A stretch of DNA of 64,000 nt. Origin: Rhynchopus euleeides (lineage: Eukaryota; Euglenozoa; Diplonemea; Diplonemida; Diplonemidae). The notes under the pieces were generated by a model. It saw nothing but the letters and a program-made list of their open reading frames with translations, was not told where the DNA came from and did not search any database. Below are positions 8,376-18,149 of the stretch, piece after piece. A program made the translations under genes and the position numbers. The stretch is taken from positions 372,001 to 436,000 of the forward strand of contig OY723301.1 in the NCBI GenBank assembly GCA_963210315.1, in the 5' to 3' direction. Positions within the stretch are counted from its first letter, which is position 1; the number at the start of each line of letters is the position of its first letter.

Positions 8376-8556
8376 TTTTTTTCTCTTACTCGCCCAACCC
8401 CCAACCTGATCTTTCCCCCCGGAACGTCCTTCGAAGTGTCTTGCCTGCCTGAAATACAGAAAAGGTGGAGGAGCACAGGAGGAAGTGAGTGGTGTTAGTC
8501 GTGTTGCAACGCTTGGAAAGTATTTCCTTCAATACACTGGCGTGTGTTGGTCTACA
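8376..8556. repeat. Split direct repeat A2
   Basis: About 180 bp (TTCTCTTACTCGCCCAACCC... to TTGGTCTACA), nearly identical to A1 at 14153-14332 and abutting B1. Confidence 0.85.
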
Positions 8557-8633
8557 AAATACTTTCCTACACGATGCACCACTCACCACACGAAAGAAAA
8601 GAAACAGAACTTGTTTGTTGACCGCATCCACCC
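8556..8633. repeat. Split direct repeat B1
   Basis: Identical to B2. It lies 36 bp beyond the stop of the RT/RNase H ORF and directly abuts A2. Confidence 0.85.
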
Positions 8634-8669
8634 AGGACCCTGAGGCCCCGGAGACAGGGACGCGGAGCG

Positions 8670-10438
8670 CTATATGGAGTCTGGCAGGGGTATGGGGTAC
8701 GCAGCCTGTTCGCCGCGTGTGTACCGGTCTGCCCGCTGCTCTGTGGTCGGAACCCAGATGCAAGATACCCGCAAGCCCCGGGCCTCCGCGGTGCGGAAGA
8801 GGCTCGTCAGGATCTTGTTGGCTTGGAAATTTGCAGAGTGCCCCCTATTGATGGAGTGCACGGCTGGGAGGTTGTCCACGTAGAGTGTGAGGCGGGCGTC
8901 ACCATGGTAGCGGGCCGTCAGTGCCACCGCTTGCCTCGCCGCAAAAATCTCCTTGATGTAGATGTGCCACCCTGCGCCCTCCCCTCGGAACATTCCCTGT
9001 GCCACCGCTTCTGTCTCGCCTTCCAGTATGGCCGCCCACTCGGGCATTGAAGCGTCAGACCAGGCAACGAGGGTTTTCGTCGGGGGCCTTTGAATCCAGG
9101 GGTTATCCTGCATCAAGGTGGGACGGGCCTCGAGTTCCGAAGTGACTGAGGGCGGTATGTCGCGTGGCTCATCCCACAACGCCTCGTCCTCTGTGGTCGC
9201 CTCTGCCGTTCTGCGGATGTACGATAACGCGCTGGGGAGGTAGCATAGAGGTCTCGCTGTGATGTAAGCGTTCCACACCACACTGCCGAAGATCGCGTAG
9301 AACTCCCGTGGTGATGCCCGTCCTCCGAGAACCCGCGGGAGGTCCTCCCGCTGCAGAAAACGGGTCATCCACTTGTCTGCTGCACGGTGGCACTGCCGCA
9401 CCAGGTCGAAATCCACACCGAGGGCGGAGAAGTGTTGCACGGCCTTCCCGTATCCCTCGTCAGTGATGTTGATGTCGGCACCGACGTAGTTGCACCGTTG
9501 CATGAAAAGCTCGAAGGCTTCCTTTGTCTCTTCCTCAGAGTTTCCAAGACAGATGAAGTTGTCGATCCATGTGACCCCCACAGTCTCTGGCATGAGCACC
9601 CGGGCCGCCCTGTGTGCGATGGCGGGGGCGCAGGACCAGCCCATGCAGAGGGATGCCAGGCGGGTTCGCACAAACTCGCCTCGTTCGGCACTGACGTTCA
9701 CGCCGAAGAAATCCCGGATGAATTTTGCCATGGGGAACTGATAGAACCAACTGCGCCCATCTGCCAGCATCGCCCATCTCCGACCCAGTACCTGGTCGAT
9801 GACCTCGGTGATCAGCGGCAGCTTCATGGGCGGGGGTGCGAGCATCAGCGAGTTCAGCTTCCGTGCATCGACGACAAAACGCAGACCCCCTGATCTTTTT
9901 GACACAGTGAAGCCGTGTAGGCAGATTCGCTGGACGTCTGACAACTCGAGGACTCCAAACTCCATGAGGTCGTCGAGGTGTTTGTCGAGGTGTCGAGAAG
10001 TGCTTCGCGTGAATCGGCGCCGCTGCAGCTTTGCCAGAGATCCGTCCTTGAAATGGGCCAGGAACGCGCGGGGTTCCGTGATGAGGTCCAGGATCCCTTC
10101 GAGTTCCCCGCTCTGATCCAGCTGGCGCAACTTGCAAAGGTCGATACGGTGTTTGCTGATCTGCGCGATGTGGTCCTCCCCCGTGACTTGGTTCGCTGCT
10201 GCCGGGGGGCGTATTTGAGAGTTGTCGCGTCGCAGGACACCCACCTCCTCAGTGTACATCGTGTGCAAACCCGGCCCGTACTCGTCCAGCTCCAGAACCC
10301 CCAGCTCCTCGGCGGGGTCGCCTGCCCGGGACTCGTCGTCGTCGTACTTCTGTGCCTCGGGTAGCCAAAAAGGCGTGGGTCCATAGTGCTTCTTTGGGAA
10401 AGAGCCTCTCAGTAAATTTGCATCGTGGGTCCTTGTCA
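8670..10438 (-). CDS. Reverse transcriptase/RNase H of retroelement copy 1
   Basis: The frame is open from 11204, but its first ~255 codons overlap the recombinase gene and look non-coding. Conserved sequence begins near 10440, and the first ATG after the overlap is at 10259, so a -1 frameshift or re-initiation is possible. RT landmarks, numbered from 11204: RFVVDARKLN (443-451), motif A Asp482 in LADGRSWFYQF, LCMGWSCAPA (519-528), and catalytic motif WIDN (546-549), where the usual second Asp is Asn. An RNase H domain follows with a DEDD set: Asp717 (WSDAS), Glu752 (IKEIFAARQA), Asp777 (YVDNLPAV) and Asp826 (RADRYTRG). Together these copy element RNA into DNA. The Asn in the RT box is unusual but identical in all three copies. 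Confidence 0.88.
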
Positions 10439-11305
10439 CTGGAGTAGTTGTCTTGATGTCGCCGCAGTCTCCTTCACCCTCGCAGTCCCAGATCGCGGTA
10501 GGTAGCGAATCAGAGACTCCACGGTCGCGTGTCGTGTCACCTTCTGGATCTCCTCGAGGGGCAGGCCTTTTGCGTTTAGATGGTGGGCCGCCCCTCTCCG
10601 GAGGGAGTGTGAAGTCAGCGCCTCGTTTGCCCTGCGTAGGGCCCGCGTCACGTGACTCGACCGAATCTCGTCCGGGAAGATGCGTTCTGTCTCCTCTGCC
10701 GTAGGCATTTCCCGCAGGCGTTCTCGGAGGGTGGTGTGTGCTGCGCGGGGTAGGTCCAGGCCCGTCTGATGTCCCAGCCTGAATGGATCTGCTTTTGTGT
10801 GTGTCCAGTTCACACACCACGTGTTGTCGGCACGGAGGGTGAGGTCTGCAGGCCTCAGGCGCAGCACGTCCGATGCCCTCGCGCTCCCCAGCCAGCATAG
10901 TTGCAGCACCAGGCGGATGTTTGGGCATGGCTCCATCTTGACGGCGGTCGCGAACTCCTGCCTGGTGGCTGGTGTCGCTTGCTTCTTCGGCCTGAGCGCC
11001 CCTCCACGCCGAAGTCCCCTGCAAAAATCTTTTATCCGCACCGAGTCCTTTAGGTCTACCTTCATGTCGCGGCGCAGGGCGGCAATCAGCGTGGAGCAGT
11101 ACTGCAGGACGGACCCCTTTGTCAGACCGTCGAGCTCCTTTTTCGCCAACCAAAGGATCACTGCCGTCTCGTGGTCCACTTGTGTCCCTGTTTCTTTGAC
11201 CCACTGGTGCTTGAAGTCGCGGAATCGCCGTAGGACGCTCGCTGCGGTCTTTCGGTACGAGGGGGCGGTGGCGTTCTCGAGTGTCCTCTTTGCGCCCTTC
11301 AGCAC
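10436..11305 (-). CDS. Tyrosine recombinase of retroelement copy 1
   Basis: 289 residues. An N-terminal SAM-like core-binding region (about 1-100) precedes a catalytic domain. The tyrosine-recombinase signature is complete: Arg143 (SARASDVLRLR, box I), His233-x-x-Arg236 (HSLRRGAAHHL), His259 (VTRHATVES) and nucleophile Tyr268 (IRYLPR). It would integrate circular element DNA by strand exchange, giving the split repeats in place of LTRs and target duplications. Its 3' end overlaps the RT frame by a few codons (offset -1), and its start lies about 90 bp after the gag stop. The upstream position relative to RT is the key VIPER-like trait. Confidence 0.92.
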   Translation of the reverse strand: MLKGAKRTLENATAPSYRKTAASVLRRFRDFKHQWVKETGTQVDHETAVILWLAKKELDGLTKGSVLQYCSTLIAALRRDMKVDLKDSVRIKDFCRGLRRGGALRPKKQATPATRQEFATAVKMEPCPNIRLVLQLCWLGSARASDVLRLRPADLTLRADNTWCVNWTHTKADPFRLGHQTGLDLPRAAHTTLRERLREMPTAEETERIFPDEIRSSHVTRALRRANEALTSHSLRRGAAHHLNAKGLPLEEIQKVTRHATVESLIRYLPRSGTARVKETAATSRQLLQ

Positions 11306-11392
11306 CCGGGCGCGTTTTCTGGGGCTGAGGGGGCCTTCCTCCTGGCGGGGGCGTCCCTTTTTCGAGGGTGGCCCTTCCCCGGGCGGGGCCAG

Positions 11393-12529
11393 TCAGTGCT
11401 TCTGCGGCAATTCCTTTCCCGCCCGCCGTGGCTCTGACGGGCGGCTGCGGTTGTCGCGCGTCTCGCGTCTGTCGCGGCTGTCGCGGTTTTCGCGGTTGTC
11501 GCGGTTGTCACGTTTGTCACGGTTGTCGCGGTTGTCGCGGTGGTCGCGTCCCCGGTCGGAGTCCCTCTCGCGACCCTTTGAGAAGTAGCGCTCAGACCGG
11601 CGTTTCTTGTCGGGGTTTTGGAGCTCCGCCAGCAAAGCCTCCATCGCCACTGCCGTGAAGTCCATCGGGGTGTACCCCTTTGCCCGCTGCAACTCCCTCC
11701 TGAGGCCCTTTCCCAGCGCCCCCAACTGCGTGATGCCTGTCAGCTCTACGATGGCGTCGTGGAGGATCTGCAGGAGCTTCGGGCTCGGCGGCTTGTCTTC
11801 GATGAGGCTCAGCGTGTTGACGACCAAATCGAGCATCCGCCGGATGTCGATCTGGTACTCCTGGGCGCTGCGTAGGTTCACCGGAAGGCCGAACTCCCCG
11901 AACACCCTGCTGCATTCCTGGCGCACCAGGACCCGCACGTTTGCCTCCTCAAGGCCCTTCCATGTCGAGACAGCGTGGGGCGTGAAACCGTCGGGCAGGG
12001 TGGCTTCCAGGCGTCGGGTGAGGGTCATCGCCCCCTGCTCCAGCTGCTCCACGCGCTTGGAGAGCCTCTGGATCTCCCTCCCCTGGTCGGCGATCGTCGC
12101 GCGCATCTCCAAGAAAAGACGGCGCCCGATGGTGGGCAGCTGTCCACTCAGGTCCGACGAGCAGACGCTGCTGTCTGTGGACCCTGCGCGCTCGTCGTCG
12201 CTGTCCTGTGGTGGTGCGTGTGGGGGCGGGTGCGGGGCGTCCGAGCGTGTCTCATCGTGCTCGGCCCACGCGCACACTGGGCACACCCACTCCGGGTGGT
12301 CTGCGTGCTTGGCGAAGGAGGCGGCCACGTCCACGGGGAGCACCTCCCTCATGCAAGAGCGAGTGCATCGCTTCCCGCACCTTGCGCACTGGAGTCCGCC
12401 CCGCCCGTCGTGCGCCTGTCTGCAACTCTCAAAGATGCACCTGTAAATGGTGGGGGCGGGGTCCCCCTGGTGCCGCGGTTCCATGACGCCCTCCCAGTCC
12501 GCCTCTCGGGGCCGCGACGGGAAGGCCAT
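11393..12529 (-). CDS. Gag-like protein of retroelement copy 1
   Basis: 378 residues. Residues about 30-95 carry a Cys/His-rich zinc-binding module (CIFESC, CARCGKRC, C, then CPVCAWAEHDE), resembling a PHD/RING-type cross-brace rather than a retroviral zinc knuckle. Residues about 140-180 form a likely coiled coil (IQRLSKRVEQLEQ). The C-terminus is very basic with RDN/RDR repeats, suited to RNA binding. As the first ORF of the element it is placed as the structural protein by position and composition, not by sequence family. This copy has three more residues in the RDN tail than copies 2 and 3 (9-bp repeat unit). Confidence 0.7.
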   Translation of the reverse strand: MAFPSRPREADWEGVMEPRHQGDPAPTIYRCIFESCRQAHDGRGGLQCARCGKRCTRSCMREVLPVDVAASFAKHADHPEWVCPVCAWAEHDETRSDAPHPPPHAPPQDSDDERAGSTDSSVCSSDLSGQLPTIGRRLFLEMRATIADQGREIQRLSKRVEQLEQGAMTLTRRLEATLPDGFTPHAVSTWKGLEEANVRVLVRQECSRVFGEFGLPVNLRSAQEYQIDIRRMLDLVVNTLSLIEDKPPSPKLLQILHDAIVELTGITQLGALGKGLRRELQRAKGYTPMDFTAVAMEALLAELQNPDKKRRSERYFSKGRERDSDRGRDHRDNRDNRDKRDNRDNRENRDSRDRRETRDNRSRPSEPRRAGKELPQKH

Positions 12530-12562
12530 GCCGGCAGGGCGTGTGGCGTGAGCCGCGGGGCC

Positions 12563-14060
12563 TAGATAAACACCGCTTTCGCGTGTTGGCCAACGCTGCG
12601 ACTCACGCTTATCTGCACCTGGTCTGTGATCTGCACCTGGTCTGTGTGTCGAACCGCTAGATAAAACACCGCTTTCGGTCTCGTGGTGGTGGGCTCGTAG
12701 GCCGGCTGCGACTCACTCCTCTGCGATGGCTCGTGGGCCCAACTGCGGCTCACTGCTGCTAGATAAACACCGCTATTCGCGCTCGTGGTGGCGGGCTCGT
12801 TGGCCGGCTGTGGCTCACTGCTGCTAGATAAACACCGCTATTCGCGCTCGTGGTGGCGGGCTCGTTGGCCGGCTGTGGCTCACCGCTGCTAGATAAACAC
12901 CGCTTTCGCGTCTCGTGGTGGCGGGCTCGTTGGCCGGCTGTGGCTCACTGCTGCTAGATAAACACCGCTGTCGCGTCTCGTGGTGGCGGGCTCGTTGGCC
13001 GGCTGTGGCTCACTGCTGCTAGATAAACACCGCTTTCGCGTCTCGTGGTGGCGGGCTCGTTGGCCGGCTGTGGCTCACCGCTGCTAGATAAACACCGCTT
13101 TCGCGTCTCGTGGTGGCGGGCTCGTTGGCCGGCTGTGGCTCACCGCTGCTAGATAAACACCGCTTTCGCGTCTCGTGGTGGCGGGCTCGTTGGCCGGCTG
13201 TGGCTCACTGCTGCTAGATAAACACCGCTATTCGCGCTCGTGGTGGCGGGCTCGTTGGCCGGCTGTGGCTCACTGCTGCTAGATAAACACCGCTTTCGCG
13301 TCTCGTGGTGGCGGGCTCGTTGGCCGGCTGTGGCTCACCGCTGCTAGATAAACACCGCTTTCGCGTCTCGTGGTGGCGGGCTCGTTGGCCGGCTGTGGCT
13401 CACTGCTGCTAGATAAACACCGCTATTCGCGCTCGTGGTGGCGGGCTCGTTGGCCGGCTGTGGCTCACTGCTGCTAGATAAACACCGCTTTCGCGTCTCG
13501 TGGTGGCGGGCTCGTTGGCCGGCTGTGGCTCACCGCTGCTAGATAAACACCGCTTTCGCGTCTCGTGGTGGCGGGCTCGTTGGCCGGCTGTGGCTCACTG
13601 CTGCTAGATAAACACCGCTTTCGCGTCTCGTGGTGGCGGGCTCGTTGGCCGGCTGTGGCTCACCGCTGCTAGATAAACACCGCTTTCGCGTCTCGTGGTG
13701 GCGGGCTCGTTGGCCGGCTGTGGCTCACTGCTGCTAGATAAACACCGCTGTCGCGTCTCGTGGTGGCGGGCTCGTTGACCGGCTGTGGCTCACTGCTGCT
13801 CTAGATAGAAAACCGCTTTCGCGTCTCGTGGTGGCGGGCTCGTTGGCCGGCTGTGGCTCACTGCTGCTAGATAAACACCGCTGTCGCGTCTCGTGGTGGC
13901 GGGCTCGTTGGCCGGCTGTGGCTCACTGCTGCTAGATAAACACCGCTTTCGCGTCTCGTGGTGGCGGGCTCGTAGGCCGGCTGTGACTCACTCCTCTGCG
14001 GTGGCTCGTAGGCCAAGCTGCGACTCACTGCTGCTCACCGCTTTCGCGCTCGTGGTGGCG
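12563..14060. repeat. 65-bp minisatellite in the retroelement leader, copy 1
   Basis: About 19 regular 65-bp repeats from 12759, each starting CTAGATAAACACCGCTTTCG, with degenerate copies at both edges. Variants alternate (CGCTTTCGCGTC, CGCTATTCGCGC, CGCTGTCGCGTC). It lies between A1 and the gag start, in the element's 5' leader. The period is not a multiple of three and no frame stays open, so it is non-coding. Confidence 0.92.
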
Positions 14061-14152
14061 GGCTCGTAGGCCGGCTGCGATTCGCGCTGTTCTGTGGTGT
14101 GCTGCGCTGTGACTCGTAGGGGGGGGGGGGGGGGGTCGATGAAGTACCGTTG

Positions 14153-14332
14153 TTTTTTCTCTTACTCGCCCAACCCCCAACCTGATCTTTCCCCCCGGAA
14201 CGTCCTTCGAAGTGTCTTGCCTGCCTGAAGTACAGAAAAGGTGGAGGAGCACAGGAGGAAGTGAGTGGTGTTAGTCGTGTTGCAACGCTTGGAAAGTATT
14301 TCCTTCAATACACTGGCGTGTGTTGGTCTACA
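14153..14332. repeat. Split direct repeat A1 (retroelement 5' end)
   Basis: Nearly identical to A2 (8376-8556) and the only copy on this side of the ORFs. It follows a G-run at 14119-14135 and ends TTGGTCTACA, where similarity to A2 stops. Confidence 0.85.
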
Positions 14333-14774
14333 GCACGCTTCAGTGCGGGCAGTGAAATGTGGCTCCATGGGTGGGGGATGTTGATAAAGAAATGGTTGAA
14401 GCCTTCTCAGGTCCGGAAGTAGGATCGTGACACACCTTCGCATGGAGGTGCCAGGTTTCAGTCACAGAGGACAGCGTTGCAAACTGTGGACAAGGAAAAG
14501 CAGTACGCATAGGCGGGTGAGGTGGTGGTGGTGTAGGTTGAATCGCAAAAGACGGAGACAGAAGAAAGACTACGAAGGAAACAGCAAGAAAGCAGAAACA
14601 CCGACAAAAAAGTAGACGGGTGCAACAGGGGAGGGAGGGTGAAGCGGCATGGGCTGCCAGGCACAGACACTGCGGGCGGACCACAGCGCCATGTAAAACC
14701 AACTCTTCTCAGCCACGCACAGCGTATCCCAAAAAGCAAGAAAGGCAAGGGATGGGTGGAGAGTGCAGCACGTC
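14333..14774. other. Non-coding spacer after the PA14 gene
   Basis: 440 bp between the PA14 gene's 3' end and repeat A1, probably 3' UTR and intergenic DNA. Present in units 1 and 2. In unit 3 the part before the equivalent of 14564 is missing. Confidence 0.6.
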
Positions 14775-17700
14775 TTACGGGACCCACACCAGAACAGGGA
14801 GTGTCTCAGGGTTGTCGCCGTCGATCCAGCGCTGGCTGTGGCCGTTGACCTTCCAGACGTTGTAGGTCCCGCCCTGCTCCACCTCGAGGTTCACGATGCG
14901 CCACCCCTCAGCACCGCCGTGGAACACCCACACGGCACGCAGGTCGTCAGCTGTGACGGGCGACGTCGTGGTGGTGAGGTCACGCACCTCCCCGCTCACA
15001 GGGGACCCCACAGTCCACGCGTTGTAGTACGTCGCGTCCTTGCCCTGCAGGGCAAGCTGGAACGTCCCTGACGACGCTGCGTTCGCACTGCTGCCGGTCG
15101 TGATCCGGATGCGCACCGTGTTGGACCCTGCCGGGGCACTGGCAGGTGCAGGCACAGGTGTCTGCACAGAGGGAATGGGCACGAAGGCCAGCGACGTGGC
15201 CCGCCCGTCGTCACACGCCCCGCACACCCAGCGGCTTGCGCGGTAGTGGTGGTCACGCAGACCCCATGCCGACCACGACCCGCCCGTCGCCTGCACCTCC
15301 ACCTGCCCCACGAACCAGTCGTCCTCCCCCACACCGGTGAAGGTGACGGACACCACGTCGTCAGCGGTGAAGGGCACACCCGTGATGGCGTGCACACGCA
15401 CCTCGCCCGACAGAGGACCCACAAACGCAGCACCCGAGTACGTCAGCCCAGTGGCCGTGCGCAGCGACACGGGGAAGGTCTCTGTCGACCCCTGTGCCGG
15501 ACCGCTGCCTGTCGTCACACGCAGGTTCACCGTGTGCGACGCTCCAGGTGCGCTTGTTACGGGCTGCACGAAGCGCAGCACCTTCGCCGCACCTGCCAGA
15601 CGCCGCCTGTCCAGCACGTGGCCCTCAGAATACTTCTGTGCAGGCAGGACCCACTTCACAGCGTCCACCTCCAGTGACTGCACACGCCAGCCCATCCCGC
15701 CCGTGCTGTCGTACACCTCCACCTCCACCAGGCTGCTTGTGGGTTGCGGTGCTGTGGTCAGTGCGAACTCTGCCACAGACCCGGCAGCAGGTGCTGTCAC
15801 GCTCCCGGCATCGTAGAAGTCGCCGTCGGTGTAGTGCAGACGCACAGGGAACGTCCCAGACGACCCGTCGCTCGCCCCGCTCCCGGTCGTGATGCGCACC
15901 GTCACCGCGTTGCTGCCGGGCAGGGCGGACGTCGTCTTCCGCGTGAAGTAGAGGTTTGTCGGCGTCCGCTCGTTGTCGGAGTCGATCCAGTGGAACTCCT
16001 GCTCGTGGTGCTTGGGCAGCCCGAAGTGCTCCCACACGGCACCGTCCCACATCGCGACGTACTCCACGAACCACCCGTCGGGGTGTGTCGTCACCAGCTC
16101 CAGCCCCTTCACGTCTGCTGCCGTCTTCCCGACAGGCCCGTCCAGCACCGTCAGCTCCCCGTTGTCAGGGTGTGCCACGCTGCTGATCTCCGTCTTCCCG
16201 CCGTCTGTCGTGTACACATACACACGCATCGTCCCGACGCTGCCGTACGGCAGGTTGTCACCTGTCTTCACCTGGAACTGCAGCCCGCTGCCACCCGGTG
16301 ACCCCACAGATGTCGGCGACGGTGTTGGGGGCAACGGTGTCGCCGGTGCAGGTGTCGGCACTGCTGTGGGTGGTGACGGTGTTGGCGGGGATGGCGTCGG
16401 AACCGCAGTCGGTGGTGCAGGTGTCAGCGGAGCAGGTGTGGGCACTGCTGTGGGTGGGGACGGTGTGGGTGGGGAGGGAGTCGGCACTGCAGTCGGTGGG
16501 GACGGTGTGGGTGGGGACGGTGTCGGAACCGCAGTCGGCGGTGCAGGCGTCAGCGGAGCAGGTGTTGGCACTGCTGTGGGCGGTGCAGGTGTTGGTGGGG
16601 ACGGTGTGGGCACTGCTGTGGGCGGTGCAGGTGTCGGTGGTGACGGAGTCGGAACCGCCGTCGGAGGTGAGGGTGTCGGTGGGGACGGTGTGGGCACTGC
16701 TGTGGGTGGTGACGGTGTTGGCGGGGATGGCGTCGGAACCGCAGTCGGTGGTGCAGGTGTCAGCGGAGCAGGTGTGGGCACTGCTGTGGGTGGGGACGGT
16801 GTGGGTGGGGAGGGAGTCGGCACTGCAGTCGGTGGCGACGGTGTGGGTGGGGACGGTGTCGGAACCGCAGTCGGCGGTGCAGGCGTCAGCGGAGCAGGTG
16901 TTGGCACTGCTGTGGGCGGTGCAGGTGTTGGTGGGGACGGTGTGGGCACTGCTGTGGGCGGTGCAGGTGTCGGTGGTGACGGAGTCGGAACCGCCGTCGG
17001 AGGTGAGGGTGTCGGTGGGGACGGTGTGGGCACTGCTGTGGGTGGTGCCGGTGTCGGCGGTGAAGGCGTCGGAACCGCTGTCGGAGGTGCAGGCGTCGGT
17101 GGGGACGGTGTCGGAGGTGCGGGTGTTGGCACCGCCGTCGGAGGAGTCGGAACTGCTGTCGGAGGTGCCGGCGTGGGAGGTGCGGGTGTCTCCGGCGCCA
17201 CAAGGTACCCCGGAGGCACCACCTCACGCGAATCTCCGGGACGAATCCATTCCAACTTCAGCACACCATAGCCAGTCCTCTCGAAGTAGTGCAGGTCTAA
17301 CGGGTGATCCCCTGCCGACAGGGTCAAGGTTGTCGACAACGTCCTCGAAGGGTGCAGCCCCCCGTTGTCGATAACAAGCGCCCCATCGAGGTACAGCAAG
17401 GAGCCGTCATCGGAAGTGAGATAGAATGTGTAGTCCCCAGTCGTGGGCACACGGATGAACCCCCTGTGCCGGGTGGCGAACTGCTCCTGATAGCCGGTTG
17501 TCGACTGCCAGGTGCTGTCAACGTAGTCGATAGTCCCTGCACGCCACGTGAAGACGGGTGTCATGGCATCGTAGTCCGGAAAGGTATCCATCCCCGTTGC
17601 GCCAGGGTGCTGGAATGCTTCTGACGGCAGACCCAGCCCCATCGATGTCGGGTCCCACGGCGTGACGAGATTGCCTACCGGGACCAGCACCTGCGAACCC

Positions 17701-18149
17701 CCAGGGGGCCGCCACGCGAGCTGCAGGACGGCGTTGCCGCTACGCTCAAAGAAGTGCACCTCGATGCTGTGAGCACCAGCAGAGAGAGTGACGGATGCTG
17801 ACCTTGTCCTGGCTCCGTGCAGCCCTCCGTTGTCAACAAGGAGGTTGCCATTGATGTACAGCAAAGAGCCGTCGTCGGATCTCAGGTAGAAGGTATGGCT
17901 GCCGCTCGTGTCCACAATGACCTGTCCTTTGTGGGTACTTGCGAAGTCATTCGTGAAACCGTAGGCAGCCCAGGACGCACCGCCAGGGAAGTCTATGGGG
18001 CCAGACTGGAACACGGACACAGGCACAAGCGCGTCGAAGTCGGGAAAGTTACTTATTGTCCCCCCAGTCGTGTACACGGAGCATTGCAGGCCGGCTACAC
18101 TGCCGGCGACCACACCGCATAGTGCAGCAAAGGCTGCAACACGCAGCAT
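14775..18149 (-). CDS. Secreted PA14/PT-rich/PLAT-like surface protein, unit 1
   Basis: The ORF is open from 18287, but the start chosen is the ATG at 18149, which gives a signal peptide (residues 1-20) matching the paralogue at 1-531. It is preceded by a pyrimidine-rich stretch ending CTGCAG. The mature protein (1124 residues) has two PA14 domains (about 21-165 and 170-320; SDDGSLLYINGN and SDDGSLLYLDGA), then about 290 residues of PTAVPTP/SPPTPAPP repeats (321-614). Four beta-sandwich repeats follow (about 620-740, 745-850, 865-985, 1005-1124), each with a VRITTGS...GTFPV start and a GWRVxxLEV end, resembling PLAT/LH2 domains. There is no membrane anchor. PA14 and PLAT modules bind glycans or lipids/proteins, and the PT region would be a glycosylated stalk, so a secreted adhesive or extracellular-matrix protein is inferred. 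Confidence 0.85.
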   Translation of the reverse strand: MLRVAAFAALCGVVAGSVAGLQCSVYTTGGTISNFPDFDALVPVSVFQSGPIDFPGGASWAAYGFTNDFASTHKGQVIVDTSGSHTFYLRSDDGSLLYINGNLLVDNGGLHGARTRSASVTLSAGAHSIEVHFFERSGNAVLQLAWRPPGGSQVLVPVGNLVTPWDPTSMGLGLPSEAFQHPGATGMDTFPDYDAMTPVFTWRAGTIDYVDSTWQSTTGYQEQFATRHRGFIRVPTTGDYTFYLTSDDGSLLYLDGALVIDNGGLHPSRTLSTTLTLSAGDHPLDLHYFERTGYGVLKLEWIRPGDSREVVPPGYLVAPETPAPPTPAPPTAVPTPPTAVPTPAPPTPSPPTPAPPTAVPTPSPPTPAPPTAVPTPSPPTPSPPTAVPTPSPPTPAPPTAVPTPSPPTPAPPTAVPTPAPLTPAPPTAVPTPSPPTPSPPTAVPTPSPPTPSPPTAVPTPAPLTPAPPTAVPTPSPPTPSPPTAVPTPSPPTPSPPTAVPTPSPPTPAPPTAVPTPSPPTPAPPTAVPTPAPLTPAPPTAVPTPSPPTPSPPTAVPTPSPPTPSPPTAVPTPAPLTPAPPTAVPTPSPPTPSPPTAVPTPAPATPLPPTPSPTSVGSPGGSGLQFQVKTGDNLPYGSVGTMRVYVYTTDGGKTEISSVAHPDNGELTVLDGPVGKTAADVKGLELVTTHPDGWFVEYVAMWDGAVWEHFGLPKHHEQEFHWIDSDNERTPTNLYFTRKTTSALPGSNAVTVRITTGSGASDGSSGTFPVRLHYTDGDFYDAGSVTAPAAGSVAEFALTTAPQPTSSLVEVEVYDSTGGMGWRVQSLEVDAVKWVLPAQKYSEGHVLDRRRLAGAAKVLRFVQPVTSAPGASHTVNLRVTTGSGPAQGSTETFPVSLRTATGLTYSGAAFVGPLSGEVRVHAITGVPFTADDVVSVTFTGVGEDDWFVGQVEVQATGGSWSAWGLRDHHYRASRWVCGACDDGRATSLAFVPIPSVQTPVPAPASAPAGSNTVRIRITTGSSANAASSGTFQLALQGKDATYYNAWTVGSPVSGEVRDLTTTTSPVTADDLRAVWVFHGGAEGWRIVNLEVEQGGTYNVWKVNGHSQRWIDGDNPETLPVLVWVP

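Larger units (their letters stand above)
8225..14332 (-). mobile_element. Tyrosine-recombinase retrotransposon, VIPER/Ngaro-like, copy 1
   Basis: Read on the minus strand the order is: repeat A1 (14332-14153), 65-bp minisatellite leader, gag-like ORF, tyrosine recombinase, reverse transcriptase/RNase H, repeat B1 (8633-8556), repeat A2 (8556-8376), a 73-bp spacer, repeat B2 (8302-8225). A1...B1-A2...B2 is the split-direct-repeat layout of YR retrotransposons, which integrate by recombination without target duplication. The recombinase upstream of the RT matches the order described for trypanosomatid VIPER elements, whereas DIRS and Ngaro have it downstream. All three frames are open, so the copy may be functional. 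Confidence 0.85.

Noticed and set aside
10439..11204. N-terminal 255 codons of the long RT frame as coding sequence
   Set aside because: They fully overlap the conserved tyrosine recombinase in another frame and have the basic, Pro/Gly/Arg-rich look of a shadow frame.
12563..14060. CRISPR array or other spaced repeat
   Set aside because: The 65-bp units are contiguous with no unique spacers, and the setting is eukaryotic; it is a minisatellite.
15973..17271. 432-codon plus-strand Gly/Val-rich ORF (and its copies at 30979 and 43905)
   Set aside because: It is the antisense of the PT-repeat and PLAT-like coding region; the open frame follows from the repetitive GC-rich sequence.
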